NCBI GenBank assembly: GCA_002476495.1
Contig: DLKL01000049.1
Coordinates: forward strand, 1 to 21,362
Length of the DNA: 21,362 bases
From: Lachnospiraceae bacterium UBA7589
Lineage (GTDB): Bacteria; Bacillota; Clostridia; Lachnospirales; Lachnospiraceae
Direction: 5' to 3'
Below are positions 6,365 to 13,714 of this stretch, piece by piece. The stretch's first letter is position 1. Every line of letters begins with the position of its first letter. The position numbers were made by a program, and so were the translations under genes. The notes under the pieces are model-generated. The model had not been told where the DNA came from. It searched no databases and saw only the letters and a program-made list of their open reading frames with translations.

Positions 6365-7336
6365 CTAAGAAATATATTTTCTATGGGACATTTTCGCATT
6401 ATTTTGATTTACCATAGCATATCTAAGCGTTGTATCTATCTGTTCATGTCCAAGTATCTTCTGTACTTGTTCTATCGGCATTCCCTTTTCAATTGCTCTA
6501 GTTGCCATAGTTCTCCTGAATTTATGTGGATGCACCTTTTCTACACCTAACTTCTTACCCATTTCTCGCAAACGTAATTCTACACCACTTTCAGTAAGTC
6601 TATTGTGTGGTTTATTCAGAGAAACAAATAATGCACTATTATTATCTGTCCTTGATTCGATATAGTTTATCAAATGAATCTTTGTCTTTGCATCAAAATA
6701 AGCTTTACGTTCTTTATCTCCTTTTCCATAAACAACACATTCACGTTCTGAGAAATCTATATCATCAATGTTCAATCTTACCAATTCACCTACCCGAATT
6801 CCTGTCGAAAGCAAGAAATCAATCATTGCCCTGTCACGTAAATTATTACAATTATCCCTAAGGATCTCAACTTTCTCATCTGAAATAGTATCTTTTACAA
6901 TAATCGCTGCCTTCACCTTATGAATTCCTTTCATCGGACTTTTTATTATATAATCTTCTTCCTCCAACCAAGAAAAGAATGTGGAAAGGCTTCTACGAAT
7001 ATTATCAATAGTCACCTTTCCACAATTATTTATTGCTTGATACTCTACAAGATATTTTCGTAACATTTCGGTAGTTATCTTTATCACCGGTATGTTAATT
7101 GTCTCCAGCATCTTCTCAATATTACACCTATAATAGCGTATCGTTTTGTCAGAACACCCTTCTAAATGCTTTGCAGTTAAAAACATATCCAGAAATTCCT
7201 CATTATCGGTTTGTAAATAGTCAACTGTATTATTCTCTGACAAACGATTTATTAAAACTTCTTGCAATTTCTGCATCTGTGATGCATTTAGTACCTCTGC
7301 CATATCATTGATAATGTTATAGATTTCTTTACCCAT
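6365..7336 (-). CDS. tyrosine recombinase (XerC/D-like phage integrase family)
   Basis: This 323-aa protein has an N-terminal SAM-like core-binding domain (about 45-130) and a C-terminal catalytic domain. The catalytic set is complete: Arg 181 in STGIRVGEL, Lys 205 in YGKGDKERK, His 271 and Arg 274 in HPHKFRRTMATR, His 297 in LGHEQIDTTLRY, and Tyr 306. It cuts and rejoins DNA at specific sites. It resembles single-domain XerD-like recombinases more than the larger ICE integrases with an arm-binding domain. The start at 7336 follows a GGAG site; the longer frame to 7426 runs into the preceding gene. It sits inside the cargo island rather than at an ICE end, so it may have mobilised the island or act on a local site. 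I see no recognisable attachment repeats. Confidence 0.92.
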   Translation of the reverse strand: MGKEIYNIINDMAEVLNASQMQKLQEVLINRLSENNTVDYLQTDNEEFLDMFLTAKHLEGCSDKTIRYYRCNIEKMLETINIPVIKITTEMLRKYLVEYQAINNCGKVTIDNIRRSLSTFFSWLEEEDYIIKSPMKGIHKVKAAIIVKDTISDEKVEILRDNCNNLRDRAMIDFLLSTGIRVGELVRLNIDDIDFSERECVVYGKGDKERKAYFDAKTKIHLINYIESRTDNNSALFVSLNKPHNRLTESGVELRLREMGKKLGVEKVHPHKFRRTMATRAIEKGMPIEQVQKILGHEQIDTTLRYAMVNQNNAKMSHRKYIS

Positions 7337-7344
7337 AAGAGCAC

Positions 7345-7362
7345 ACTCCTTTTTGAAGGAGT
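7345..7362 (-). promoter_or_regulatory. hairpin covering the integrase ribosome-binding site
   Basis: In minus-strand RNA, ACTCCTT (7356-7362) pairs perfectly with AAGGAGT (7345-7351) across a four-base loop. The right arm contains the GGAG binding site used for the integrase start at 7336. Translation from a transcript that includes both arms would therefore be reduced. Confidence 0.6.
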
Positions 7363-7388
7363 ATAACGCAGAAAAATCAGCACAACAA
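7360..7388 (-). promoter_or_regulatory. candidate integrase promoter
   Basis: On the minus strand TTGTTG (7383-7388) is followed after 17 bp by TATACT (7360-7365). The -10 box matches consensus at five of six positions, the -35 at three. The -10 box overlaps the upstream arm of the hairpin that hides the integrase binding site, so transcripts starting here would lack that arm. Confidence 0.45.
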
Positions 7389-7409
7389 CAGAGCGTATTA
7401 CTGAAAGTT

Positions 7410-8513
7410 TCACTTCTCATTATCAAGTTCTAATAACAGTTTTACACCTAATACAGTAGCTGGGACTCTATAATTCGGGGCGAGATTTGAAAGCACAACA
7501 ACAGCTGTACCTGTTTCGGGATTAAAACCAAGATAGCTATTATAATTTCCTGTACCACCATTATGCCATATGATGTTATTCTTACTATCAATAATCCAAG
7601 ACATTCCTATCTCATCTATATGAATACCCATGGTTTTATACATTTCGTTTGATGCATTAATGCTTTTCAGGCTATTATGGCAATCTGAAAAATATGAATT
7701 ATCTTCAAGTTGCATCTGTGCGTATAAAAGCATATCCTCAATATTTGATGTGACAGCTCCCGCTGACAAATATGCATCGCCTTCTTTCCAATCCCAATAC
7801 TTTCCAAGGTCTCCGCTTTTATCAGAAATCTGTGTTGAGGTTAAACATAATTCATTTTGTGCAAAATTATTTAACAAGCTTGTATATTCCGTTTCATATA
7901 CCGACTCAAGAACAAGTCCTAATACTGCATAACCATAATTAGAATATACAAAATCATAACTTGCTTTATCCATATTCAAGTTGCCTGCTTTGTCAGAAAC
8001 CATTTCTTTTGTAACACCATAAAAATCATTTCTACCATTAAAAAAGTTAGAAACCATAGGACTTTCTAAATAATATCCTTTATAGCCTGAAGTATGTGTC
8101 AATAGTTCCTCTATTGTTGGATATGTATTTCCTTCCGGTAAAGATAAATAGTTGTCTATTGTACAATCAATATTTATTTTTTCTTCCTGTATCGCCTTAC
8201 TAATCAAAGCAGCTGTAAATGTTTTTGTAAGAGATCCAATTTCATATGTATGAAGTTCTGCCGGAAGTTCTTTGCCATTTTTACCATATACTTTATAAGA
8301 AATCTGCCCATCCTTTACAATTCCAACCGTTATTACCGCATCAGCGTTATCTTTTGTAGTGTATTCAAGAATTTCTTGAAAGGACAATTTTGGAATTTTA
8401 CTCATTTGGTATCTTCCATATATCATTATTCCACCAAATATTAATGCAATACAAAAAACAACTACTGCAATTATTAAAATCATCTTTTTTGTCCTATCCT
8501 CTATTTTTCTCAT
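7410..8513 (-). CDS. membrane-anchored serine hydrolase, beta-lactamase/penicillin-binding family
   Basis: This 367-aa protein has a short basic N-terminus, one membrane helix (about 11-33) and an outer domain of the beta-lactamase-related fold. The serine-hydrolase motifs are complete: Ser 94 and Lys 97 in EIGSLTKTFT, YSN at 190-192, and HNGG at 317-320 in place of KTG. HTSG near 140 is also typical. Such proteins act as class C-like beta-lactamases, D-Ala-D-Ala carboxypeptidases, D-aminopeptidases or esterases; sequence alone does not say which. The start at 8513 has GAGG six bases upstream; an in-frame TTG at 8537 preceded by AAGGAAAGG is an alternative. It probably shares a transcript with the 69-aa gene before it. 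As cargo it may alter the cell wall or resist a lytic or antibiotic attack. Confidence 0.88.
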   Translation of the reverse strand: MRKIEDRTKKMILIIAVVVFCIALIFGGIMIYGRYQMSKIPKLSFQEILEYTTKDNADAVITVGIVKDGQISYKVYGKNGKELPAELHTYEIGSLTKTFTAALISKAIQEEKINIDCTIDNYLSLPEGNTYPTIEELLTHTSGYKGYYLESPMVSNFFNGRNDFYGVTKEMVSDKAGNLNMDKASYDFVYSNYGYAVLGLVLESVYETEYTSLLNNFAQNELCLTSTQISDKSGDLGKYWDWKEGDAYLSAGAVTSNIEDMLLYAQMQLEDNSYFSDCHNSLKSINASNEMYKTMGIHIDEIGMSWIIDSKNNIIWHNGGTGNYNSYLGFNPETGTAVVVLSNLAPNYRVPATVLGVKLLLELDNEK

Positions 8514-8559
8514 AATTAACCTCGCCGTAAAATTCAAATTTTCCTTTCCTTAATGATTA

Positions 8560-8769
8560 CTAATATTCCTTAGAAATTGCTGCCACATCATACATTTCCA
8601 TAAATGCATCCAGGTCCGCTGCATCCCGAATCAACATAATCTCGTCAAAGTGTCCGGTATGAATATCTTTAAATCCAGCCACCTGTTCTCCGGTACAAAT
8701 GCTACATTTAAGAACTGCTTTCTTATTTGTTTTATCATATTGCGTCTTGTGTGGTTTCTTCTTAAACAT
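8560..8769 (-). CDS. conserved small CxxC protein, 69 aa
   Basis: This small protein (MFKKKPHKTQYDKTNKKAV, then LKCSICTGEQVAGFKDIHTG and a tail ending SKEY) is of a type common in Lachnospiraceae genomes but without established function. A single CSIC pair lies in the first half. Database entries for such proteins sometimes carry an enzyme name that a 69-aa chain cannot justify. The start at 8769 has GAGGT seven bases upstream; the longer frame to 8850 crosses a hairpin and promoter region and is unlikely. It is the first gene after virB4 and seems to have its own promoter, so it marks one edge of the cargo island. It may be a chromosomal-type gene carried along with the beta-lactamase-like gene downstream. 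Confidence 0.7.
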   Translation of the reverse strand: MFKKKPHKTQYDKTNKKAVLKCSICTGEQVAGFKDIHTGHFDEIMLIRDAADLDAFMEMYDVAAISKEY

Positions 8770-8793
8770 AAGGAATACCTCATTTATAATCAT

Positions 8794-8821
8794 CAAGGCC
8801 GGACATTCATCCGACCTCTTG
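8794..8821 (-). promoter_or_regulatory. 5' leader hairpin of the 69-aa gene
   Basis: CAAGGCCGGA (8794-8803) pairs with TCCGACCTCTTG (8810-8821) with one bulge and one wobble. It lies between a TATAAT-containing promoter and the start codon. No U-run follows in the sense direction, so a strong terminator for virB4 is not supported; it may shape the leader or slow read-through. Confidence 0.4.
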
Positions 8822-8835
8822 ATTATACTACAGAT

Positions 8836-8865
8836 ATTATAAAATTTCATCTGTTATTCCTGCAA
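8836..8865 (-). promoter_or_regulatory. candidate promoter at the start of the cargo island
   Basis: On the minus strand TTGCAG (8860-8865, within the end of virB4) and a perfect TATAAT (8836-8841) are 18 bp apart. A second TATAAT (8822-8827) follows 14 bases further on. The -35 box is weak. Confidence 0.45.
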
Positions 8866-11232
8866 CATTGCTTCTTTTTTCTTCTGTTCCGCAATCTTTT
8901 CGTGAATATTGGTGTTATACAGTTTGTAAAGGTCTGTATCCTTACTGATCTGGTTATCAAACGGAATTACCACTGAACCACACTTAATCAGTCCCATACC
9001 GGATGCAGTATTGGTTACGAACCGAAGCTGTGCCTCTGACACGCCGATTACCTCTGCCATCTTGGAGCTGTCCGTATTCGCCTGCTTAAGGAGTGCCACG
9101 AACTCAGAGTTTGCAAGCATAGTTGTTGCAGTGTAGTTCTGTAACAGATCGACGACGTTCTGCGTGATACCTGTACATAAGCCACCCTGCTTACGCACCT
9201 TTTTCCAAAGCTGCTGCAAATACTTTGCTGAATACTCGGAATTTAAGAGCACATGGAACTCGTCAATATAGAGCCATGTTGCCTTGCCACGCTTTCCATT
9301 CTCCACAATCCTCTGCTGGATGGACTCCATCATTACAAGCATGGTAATCGGACTAAGCTCGGCACCAAGGTCTCTGATACCATACACGGTAAATCTGTTA
9401 TCCACATCCACATTTGTCTGGTGATTGAAGATATTCAGAGAACCGCTTACGAAAAGTTCAAGGGACAATGCAATATCCTTTGCTTCCTCTTCCGGCTGTT
9501 CCAAAAGCAAATCATAAAAGTCACTCATAATCGGAATATACTTCTCCCTGCTTCTGGCAATGTCGATATAAAGCTTTCTCACGCATCTGTCAATAATGGA
9601 CTTCTGACGGGAATTTAAGCTGTCACCGATACACTGTTCACAAAGACCAAGCATGAACTCACCCTTTTCTCTTACCCAGCCCTTTGTATCGTTCTGGTCA
9701 AGATTCCACACATCCATGGCAAGGGGATTCACATAATTGTCCGTATAAGTGGACATGTTTACAACCGTTCCGCCGTAAGTCTCGGCAATGTCAAAATACT
9801 CGTTCATCGGGTCAATGACGATAATCTCATCATCCCCGGATAAGAATACGCTTCCCATTTCCATCTTACAGAAGAAGGATTTACCGGAACCGGGAACACC
9901 GAATACAAATCCGTTACCATTGATGAGTCTCTTACGGTTTCCCACATTGATGTTCTTACTTATCTGGTTGATACCATAGTAATTACCACCGCTGTCGTTA
10001 AGCTCCTGAACATTAAAAGGCATCAATACTGCAAGAGACTGTGTAAGCATGGTTCTCATTGTTTCAACCTGTCTTACTCCAATCGGCAATGCTGTATTTA
10101 ATGCCTCTCTCTGTTTCAGGAAATGCGTATCAATGGTACAGCTGTTACGCTTTCCAATGGTTTCGATTGTCTCACAGATACTGTCAAGCTCCTTCTTGCT
10201 CTCCGCCATAACAATAATTGTCACGCCCACATAGAACAGACACTGGTCGTTCTCCCTGACATCATCCATAATCGCCTCAATCTCCCTTTTCTCGGTTCTC
10301 TTTGCATAAGAGATTTCTGTGGAAAAGTCATTGTTCTTATTACGGACTCTCTGCTGCTTGATGATATCCGATTCAATACCCAGATACTTTTTCTGTAAGG
10401 TCTTTGTCGTCAGATCCTTCGGTACGGGAACCACATCAATGCTTGTAATGGAGTGAACCGGCAGCGAAGTAATTTCATTGATGAAACGGTCTGAGAGACT
10501 GCTCGGATACTTCTTGATAAACAGTGCCTTACAGAACTTGCTCTCATCCTCAAAGTGATCCGGGAAGAACCTAATCATTCCGTTGCACAAATCATTCTTG
10601 AAATCTGCTCCTACCTTCTTTGCTTCCTTCAGACTAAAGTTGAAGCTGTTTTCATCTCCAAGATGGTAATAGTCATAAAGCACCTTGATTCTTTCATCAC
10701 CCGAAAGCGGTACAATCTCTGCACCAAGCTCAATAAATGCCTTATGAATGGTCGCCTCCAAAGTGGCAAACTGTGCCTTTGCCTCTTCAAAGTTCTTACG
10801 CTCAATCGTGATGGTTAAGTATCTCTCCTGTTCAATACCCTGTCTTCCCTCACGAATCTTTTCCTCGATAATATCATTATAAATCTTACGGAAATGGTCA
10901 TATCCGTCATCACAATAGGCAAGCAGCACCTTCTCTCTGAGGTCAATCATATTCTTATTCTTGTTATTCACGGTAATCTTAAAATTACAGTCAAGAGAAT
11001 TTAAGAACTTGCAGTATCTCTCAAAAATACCGATCTGCTCATCTTCGGTTGCAGTTGTGTAATTGATGTCCTGAAAACGGTAACACTTGCTGTATCTGTT
11101 TCTTGCGACCTCAAAAATACCATTTTCCGCAACTGCCATTATCTCAATGGTTTCCTGTATGGATTTTGGAGTTTTATACAAAGGCTCGCTGGCTTTCTTA
11201 AGCTCCTTAAATCCGTCTGCAAATAAACCCAT
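8854..11232 (-). CDS. VirB4/TrsE-type conjugation ATPase
   Basis: This 792-aa cytoplasmic ATPase powers the type IV secretion channel. Residues up to about 400 form the VirB4 N-terminal region. The ATPase domain has Walker A at 445-452 (GVPGSGKS), the strand IVIDPMNEY at about 471-479, and Walker B at 654-660 (LYIDEFH), followed by the RKQGG and TQNVVDLL motifs typical of VirB4 proteins. Length is normal for the Gram-positive family. The start at 11232 (MGLFADGFKELKK) is preceded by GGAAGG. It follows prgI after a 117-base gap with a strong hairpin. In Tn1549-type ICEs the next gene should be the CD1108-family hydrolase; here the cargo island follows instead. Confidence 0.95.
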   Translation of the reverse strand: MGLFADGFKELKKASEPLYKTPKSIQETIEIMAVAENGIFEVARNRYSKCYRFQDINYTTATEDEQIGIFERYCKFLNSLDCNFKITVNNKNKNMIDLREKVLLAYCDDGYDHFRKIYNDIIEEKIREGRQGIEQERYLTITIERKNFEEAKAQFATLEATIHKAFIELGAEIVPLSGDERIKVLYDYYHLGDENSFNFSLKEAKKVGADFKNDLCNGMIRFFPDHFEDESKFCKALFIKKYPSSLSDRFINEITSLPVHSITSIDVVPVPKDLTTKTLQKKYLGIESDIIKQQRVRNKNNDFSTEISYAKRTEKREIEAIMDDVRENDQCLFYVGVTIIVMAESKKELDSICETIETIGKRNSCTIDTHFLKQREALNTALPIGVRQVETMRTMLTQSLAVLMPFNVQELNDSGGNYYGINQISKNINVGNRKRLINGNGFVFGVPGSGKSFFCKMEMGSVFLSGDDEIIVIDPMNEYFDIAETYGGTVVNMSTYTDNYVNPLAMDVWNLDQNDTKGWVREKGEFMLGLCEQCIGDSLNSRQKSIIDRCVRKLYIDIARSREKYIPIMSDFYDLLLEQPEEEAKDIALSLELFVSGSLNIFNHQTNVDVDNRFTVYGIRDLGAELSPITMLVMMESIQQRIVENGKRGKATWLYIDEFHVLLNSEYSAKYLQQLWKKVRKQGGLCTGITQNVVDLLQNYTATTMLANSEFVALLKQANTDSSKMAEVIGVSEAQLRFVTNTASGMGLIKCGSVVIPFDNQISKDTDLYKLYNTNIHEKIAEQKKKEAMLQE

Positions 11233-11280
11233 ATCTTTTCTACCTTCCTTTCTGCTTTACGCTTTCCTTATGGATTCACG

Positions 11281-11309
11281 CACCACACCGGGAACAACCC
11301 CGGCTGGTG
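11281..11309 (-). promoter_or_regulatory. GC-rich hairpin between prgI and virB4
   Basis: CACCA (11281-11285) and CCGGG (11288-11292) pair with CCCGG (11299-11303) and TGGTG (11305-11309): ten pairs with a 2/1 internal loop and a six-base apical loop. There is no U-run, so it is not a standard terminator. The surrounding 117 bases also contain an open frame of 24 codons including the stop (TTG start at about 11341, LWEQSGHQPG in the middle, stop near 11270) without a clear binding site. Confidence 0.45.
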
Positions 11310-11349
11310 CCCGGATTGCTCCCAAAGGAAGTCAATCAAATCTGGTTAC

Positions 11350-11859
11350 TTATCTTGTTGCCTTGTAAATAACAAGTCCTGCCACAGCTGCAACCACAGC
11401 CGCAATCATTCCAATCAGAATACCTTTTGTTTTTCTCTTCATAGCCTCAAAATCCTCCTTATTCCTGGTATTGTCGGTTACTTCCGGTTTTGCTCCCTTC
11501 CCGGCTTTTTTCTTCTTACCAGTGTTACTTTGTTCTGTCTCGTAAGCCTTAATTGTCTGCTCACTCTCAGTTGACACATAAGTCAAAGCCTTATTATAGA
11601 ACATAAACTGAAGCTTTTTCCCCATATACTCGTAAAAGTTCATCCCGTTATAGGAATAGAACCCGCCAAGGGCAATCGGTGCTACACAGGGAATTGCAAC
11701 ATAGGCTGCTCCCGTAAGACCGATATATTTATAAAGCAGAAGAACCAGTCCTCCGCCTACTACCACACTTGCCACAGAAAACATAAGCTGTCTGGCAGTA
11801 AGTCCAAGTGCCACGGTTTCCTGATAGCGGTCAATATCCTTATTGATTTCAATTACCAA
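11350..11859 (-). CDS. PrgI family conjugation protein (VirB3-like)
   Basis: This 169-aa protein begins IEINKDIDRYQETVALGLTA, the characteristic PrgI N-terminus, followed by RQLMFSVAS and two adjacent membrane helices (about 25-42 and 48-68). A soluble Lys-rich part follows, and a third hydrophobic helix lies at the C-terminus (about 145-165). PrgI proteins correspond to VirB3 and sit with VirB4 at the inner face of the channel. The start is ambiguous: a GTG at 11868 overlaps the stop of the upstream gene (GTGA), but GAGGTG lies a proper distance before a TTG at 11859, which I prefer. The charged spacer and extra C-terminal helix make it longer than the simplest PrgI proteins (about 110-130 aa). 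Confidence 0.85.
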   Translation of the reverse strand: MVIEINKDIDRYQETVALGLTARQLMFSVASVVVGGGLVLLLYKYIGLTGAAYVAIPCVAPIALGGFYSYNGMNFYEYMGKKLQFMFYNKALTYVSTESEQTIKAYETEQSNTGKKKKAGKGAKPEVTDNTRNKEDFEAMKRKTKGILIGMIAAVVAAVAGLVIYKATR

Positions 11860-11864
11860 TGTTC

Positions 11865-12263
11865 TCACCTCGCTTTCTCTGTCACTTTTGTTTCCCTGCC
11901 TTTTCCAATACCCGCTTCATACACCTGCATCCCATATGGGCACAGTTCCCTCAGTCTGTCCACATTGAACAGATAAGGAGGATATTTGCAAAACCCGCTT
12001 CGTTTCATAAGTCCCGTAAACCCGCCCAGCGCATTGTCAGCGATAAACTTCTCAAGCTCCGGCATATTGTTAAGGTCCACATATCCGCAGTAGTCAGGGA
12101 CTTTACCCATGAGATTTACAGTCAAATCCCCGTAAGGCTCCGGATACTCCCCCTGCTCTACAAGACCTATATACATACACCCATTATTCAGATAAGTATT
12201 GATTTCCAGAGAAACCTTTATCTCTTCTCCGTACTGGCTCTGTAAGTTTAATGTCTTTTCCAT
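11865..12263 (-). CDS. DUF4313-like small ICE protein, 132 aa
   Basis: This soluble 132-aa protein has strands resembling DUF4313-type proteins of conjugative elements (YLNNGCMYIGLVEQGEYPEP, then DLTVNLMG, then CGYVDLNNMPELEKFIADN). The pattern reads as a single nucleic-acid- or ligand-binding-like beta domain, but no function is known. The start at 12263 has GGAGG a good distance upstream. It lies between the VirB6-like and PrgI genes, which are neighbours in simpler systems, so it has been added to the secretion block; its TGA overlaps the alternative GTG start of prgI. The family name is a recollection of the pattern, not a search result. Confidence 0.65.
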   Translation of the reverse strand: MEKTLNLQSQYGEEIKVSLEINTYLNNGCMYIGLVEQGEYPEPYGDLTVNLMGKVPDYCGYVDLNNMPELEKFIADNALGGFTGLMKRSGFCKYPPYLFNVDRLRELCPYGMQVYEAGIGKGRETKVTEKAR

Positions 12264-12275
12264 CTGGCACCCTCC

Positions 12276-13118
12276 TTATAATCCTAATGCTTTGCTTGTC
12301 AGTGACTGTGCACCCTTGACACTGCCCACTGTCATGGCAATCGTAAATGTCATTTCACACAGGTAAATAAGGGTCTTTGCCCAGTCCGCATAGCTGCCCG
12401 TAAAGGACGGAAGCCCTGCACTGATAAAGGCATTGCACACGATAATCGCAAGTGCCATGGTGACTGCTTCCAACACAACGGATAAAAAGTATTTACAGTA
12501 AGTAACTGCTGTATGACTTACCGTTCTGTTTCCACCCATTGTTGAGAATGCAATCGCACCAAGCGGCACTATGATCAGAATCTTTAAGAACCTGAAATAT
12601 ACCGTGTAGATAACGAAAAAGCCACAAATAATGACAATGATGGACAATAAAGCTGCCAGAATGAGCATTACCAGACTTTCTCCAAATCCCAGATTCTTAA
12701 TAACATCCGCCTGGGTGCTGTCGATGGTCAGTGTGACTGTTGTTCCGGCGGTCATCAGATTCACCAGATTTCCTATGGATGTGAAGAATGCCTTCATAAT
12801 CGTGACATTATTTGCCACAAACCATTCCGCCAGTCCTAACCGGATAAGCATACGAAGAATTGCTTCAAATCGCATTTCCTCTTTCACATCCACACTCTCC
12901 GAGCAAAAACCTATGACAAAGAACAATACTACCAGGGAAGAGCCAACCGCTACGAAGATCGGCTCTATTCCCTCAATGATTGCCCACGGACCGCCGCCCT
13001 TGAAATTCACGGGCGACTGTCCAAGCATTGAAAATACCAGTGATATCTGGTTATTCCAGAAACCAAATACCATTTCAAGCAAAGCAAGGATTTTGTCTCC
13101 AAGTTTAAAAATATCCAT
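12276..13118 (-). CDS. VirB6/TrbL-like conjugal transfer protein, CD1112 family
   Basis: This 280-aa polytopic membrane protein has hydrophobic segments at about 50-73, 145-182 (probably two), 210-232 and 248-270. A preceding amphipathic N-terminus contains the family-like FWNNQISLVFSMLGQSP stretch, and PWAIIEGIEPIFVAVGSSL leads into the first helix. VirB6/TrbL-type proteins form the inner-membrane part of the DNA channel. Position between the pilin candidate and PrgI/VirB4 matches the order in C. difficile conjugative transposons from which the family was named. The start at 13118 is preceded by AAGGAG at a slightly long distance. Confidence 0.85.
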   Translation of the reverse strand: MDIFKLGDKILALLEMVFGFWNNQISLVFSMLGQSPVNFKGGGPWAIIEGIEPIFVAVGSSLVVLFFVIGFCSESVDVKEEMRFEAILRMLIRLGLAEWFVANNVTIMKAFFTSIGNLVNLMTAGTTVTLTIDSTQADVIKNLGFGESLVMLILAALLSIIVIICGFFVIYTVYFRFLKILIIVPLGAIAFSTMGGNRTVSHTAVTYCKYFLSVVLEAVTMALAIIVCNAFISAGLPSFTGSYADWAKTLIYLCEMTFTIAMTVGSVKGAQSLTSKALGL

Positions 13119-13165
13119 ACTTGTTACATCTCCTTCCTACCGTTTTGGGGTACTCCTCCTGCATC

Positions 13166-13489
13166 TTAGAAGCCTAAGAATGTCAACACTGTAGAAATAC
13201 CTGCCATCATAACACCGGCTACGATACCCTTAAGAGCAGAGTTCATGGTAGAAGAATCCTGCTGCTGATATGCCTGAGCAAACTCCATTACGTTCTTCGC
13301 AAGGATAATGACACCGACCGCACCGATAACTGCGATAACCAGTGTTTTCAGATTGTCAAGCGGCTGTGTAACTGCCGAAGTACCAGTTCCTGCCGCAAAG
13401 CAGGTTGTGGTCATCTGACTCATCATCATTCCCATACCGCATAAAGCTGGTACTAACTTCTTTTTCATTCCTCCAAAAAATCCCTTCAT
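13166..13489 (-). CDS. Maff2/VirB2-like pilin-type membrane protein
   Basis: This 107-aa protein has a Lys-rich start, a signal-like hydrophobic stretch (VPALCGMGMMMSQM, then TTTCFAAG) and a mature-like part with two hydrophobic helices: LDNLKTLVIAVIGAVGVII and GIVAGVMMAGISTVLTF. A short polar loop (AYQQQDSSTMNSAL) separates them. This layout matches the Maff2 family of ICE proteins and, more distantly, VirB2/TrbC pilins. The start at 13489 is fixed by GGAGGT six bases upstream. Another in-frame ATG at 13546 also follows an AAGGAG and would add 19 residues before the signal sequence, which is less likely. An intrinsic terminator lies about 90 bases upstream, which suggests separate control of this abundant structural component. 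Confidence 0.8.
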   Translation of the reverse strand: MKGFFGGMKKKLVPALCGMGMMMSQMTTTCFAAGTGTSAVTQPLDNLKTLVIAVIGAVGVIILAKNVMEFAQAYQQQDSSTMNSALKGIVAGVMMAGISTVLTFLGF

Positions 13490-13578
13490 GTTGCTACCTC
13501 CATTTGTTTTGTTGTTTGTTGTTACTGTTACCTTTTCTGTCTTCATAATCAAAAATCTCCTTTTTAAGTTTGGGGCAG

Positions 13579-13610
13579 AAAAAAGCCGCATATCCTTCTG
13601 ATACACGGCT
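13579..13610 (-). terminator. rho-independent terminator between virD4 and the pilin gene
   Basis: On the minus strand GCCGTGTATC pairs with GATATGCGGC over ten positions (two G-U wobbles) around a five-base loop, directly followed by six Ts (13579-13584). It begins right at the stop codon of a 25-codon small ORF. No clear promoter lies between it and the pilin gene, so partial read-through or attenuation is likely. Confidence 0.75.
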
Positions 13611-13687
13611 TATTCCTGCGCTATTAGTTTCTCTATGAAAACGGGATAATCCCCGTAAGTAAAGTAAGGTCGGACTTTCTCCGACAT
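13610..13687 (-). CDS. candidate small protein, 25 aa (leader peptide?)
   Basis: An ATG at 13687 opens a 25-codon frame beginning MSEKVRPYFTYGDYPVF and ending with the residues AQE, then TAA at 13610-13612. Composition looks protein-like, with three Tyr and two Pro among the first fifteen residues. GGAGG lies 16 bases upstream, rather far, although a short hairpin (GTCGGA with TCCGAC) begins at the start codon. The stop codon abuts the terminator stem. It could be a genuine small ICE protein, the remnant of a longer gene, or a leader peptide whose translation sets termination. I do not recognise the sequence. Confidence 0.4.
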   Translation of the reverse strand: MSEKVRPYFTYGDYPVFIEKLIAQE

Positions 13688-13714
13688 GCTGTTTTAATAA
13701 CCACCTCCCTCTTT

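Noticed and set aside
12631..13194. Plus-strand open frame of 187 codons opposite the VirB6-like gene
   Set aside because: It is antisense to a well-supported membrane protein gene; the Ser/Thr/Arg-rich translation looks like a shadow frame.
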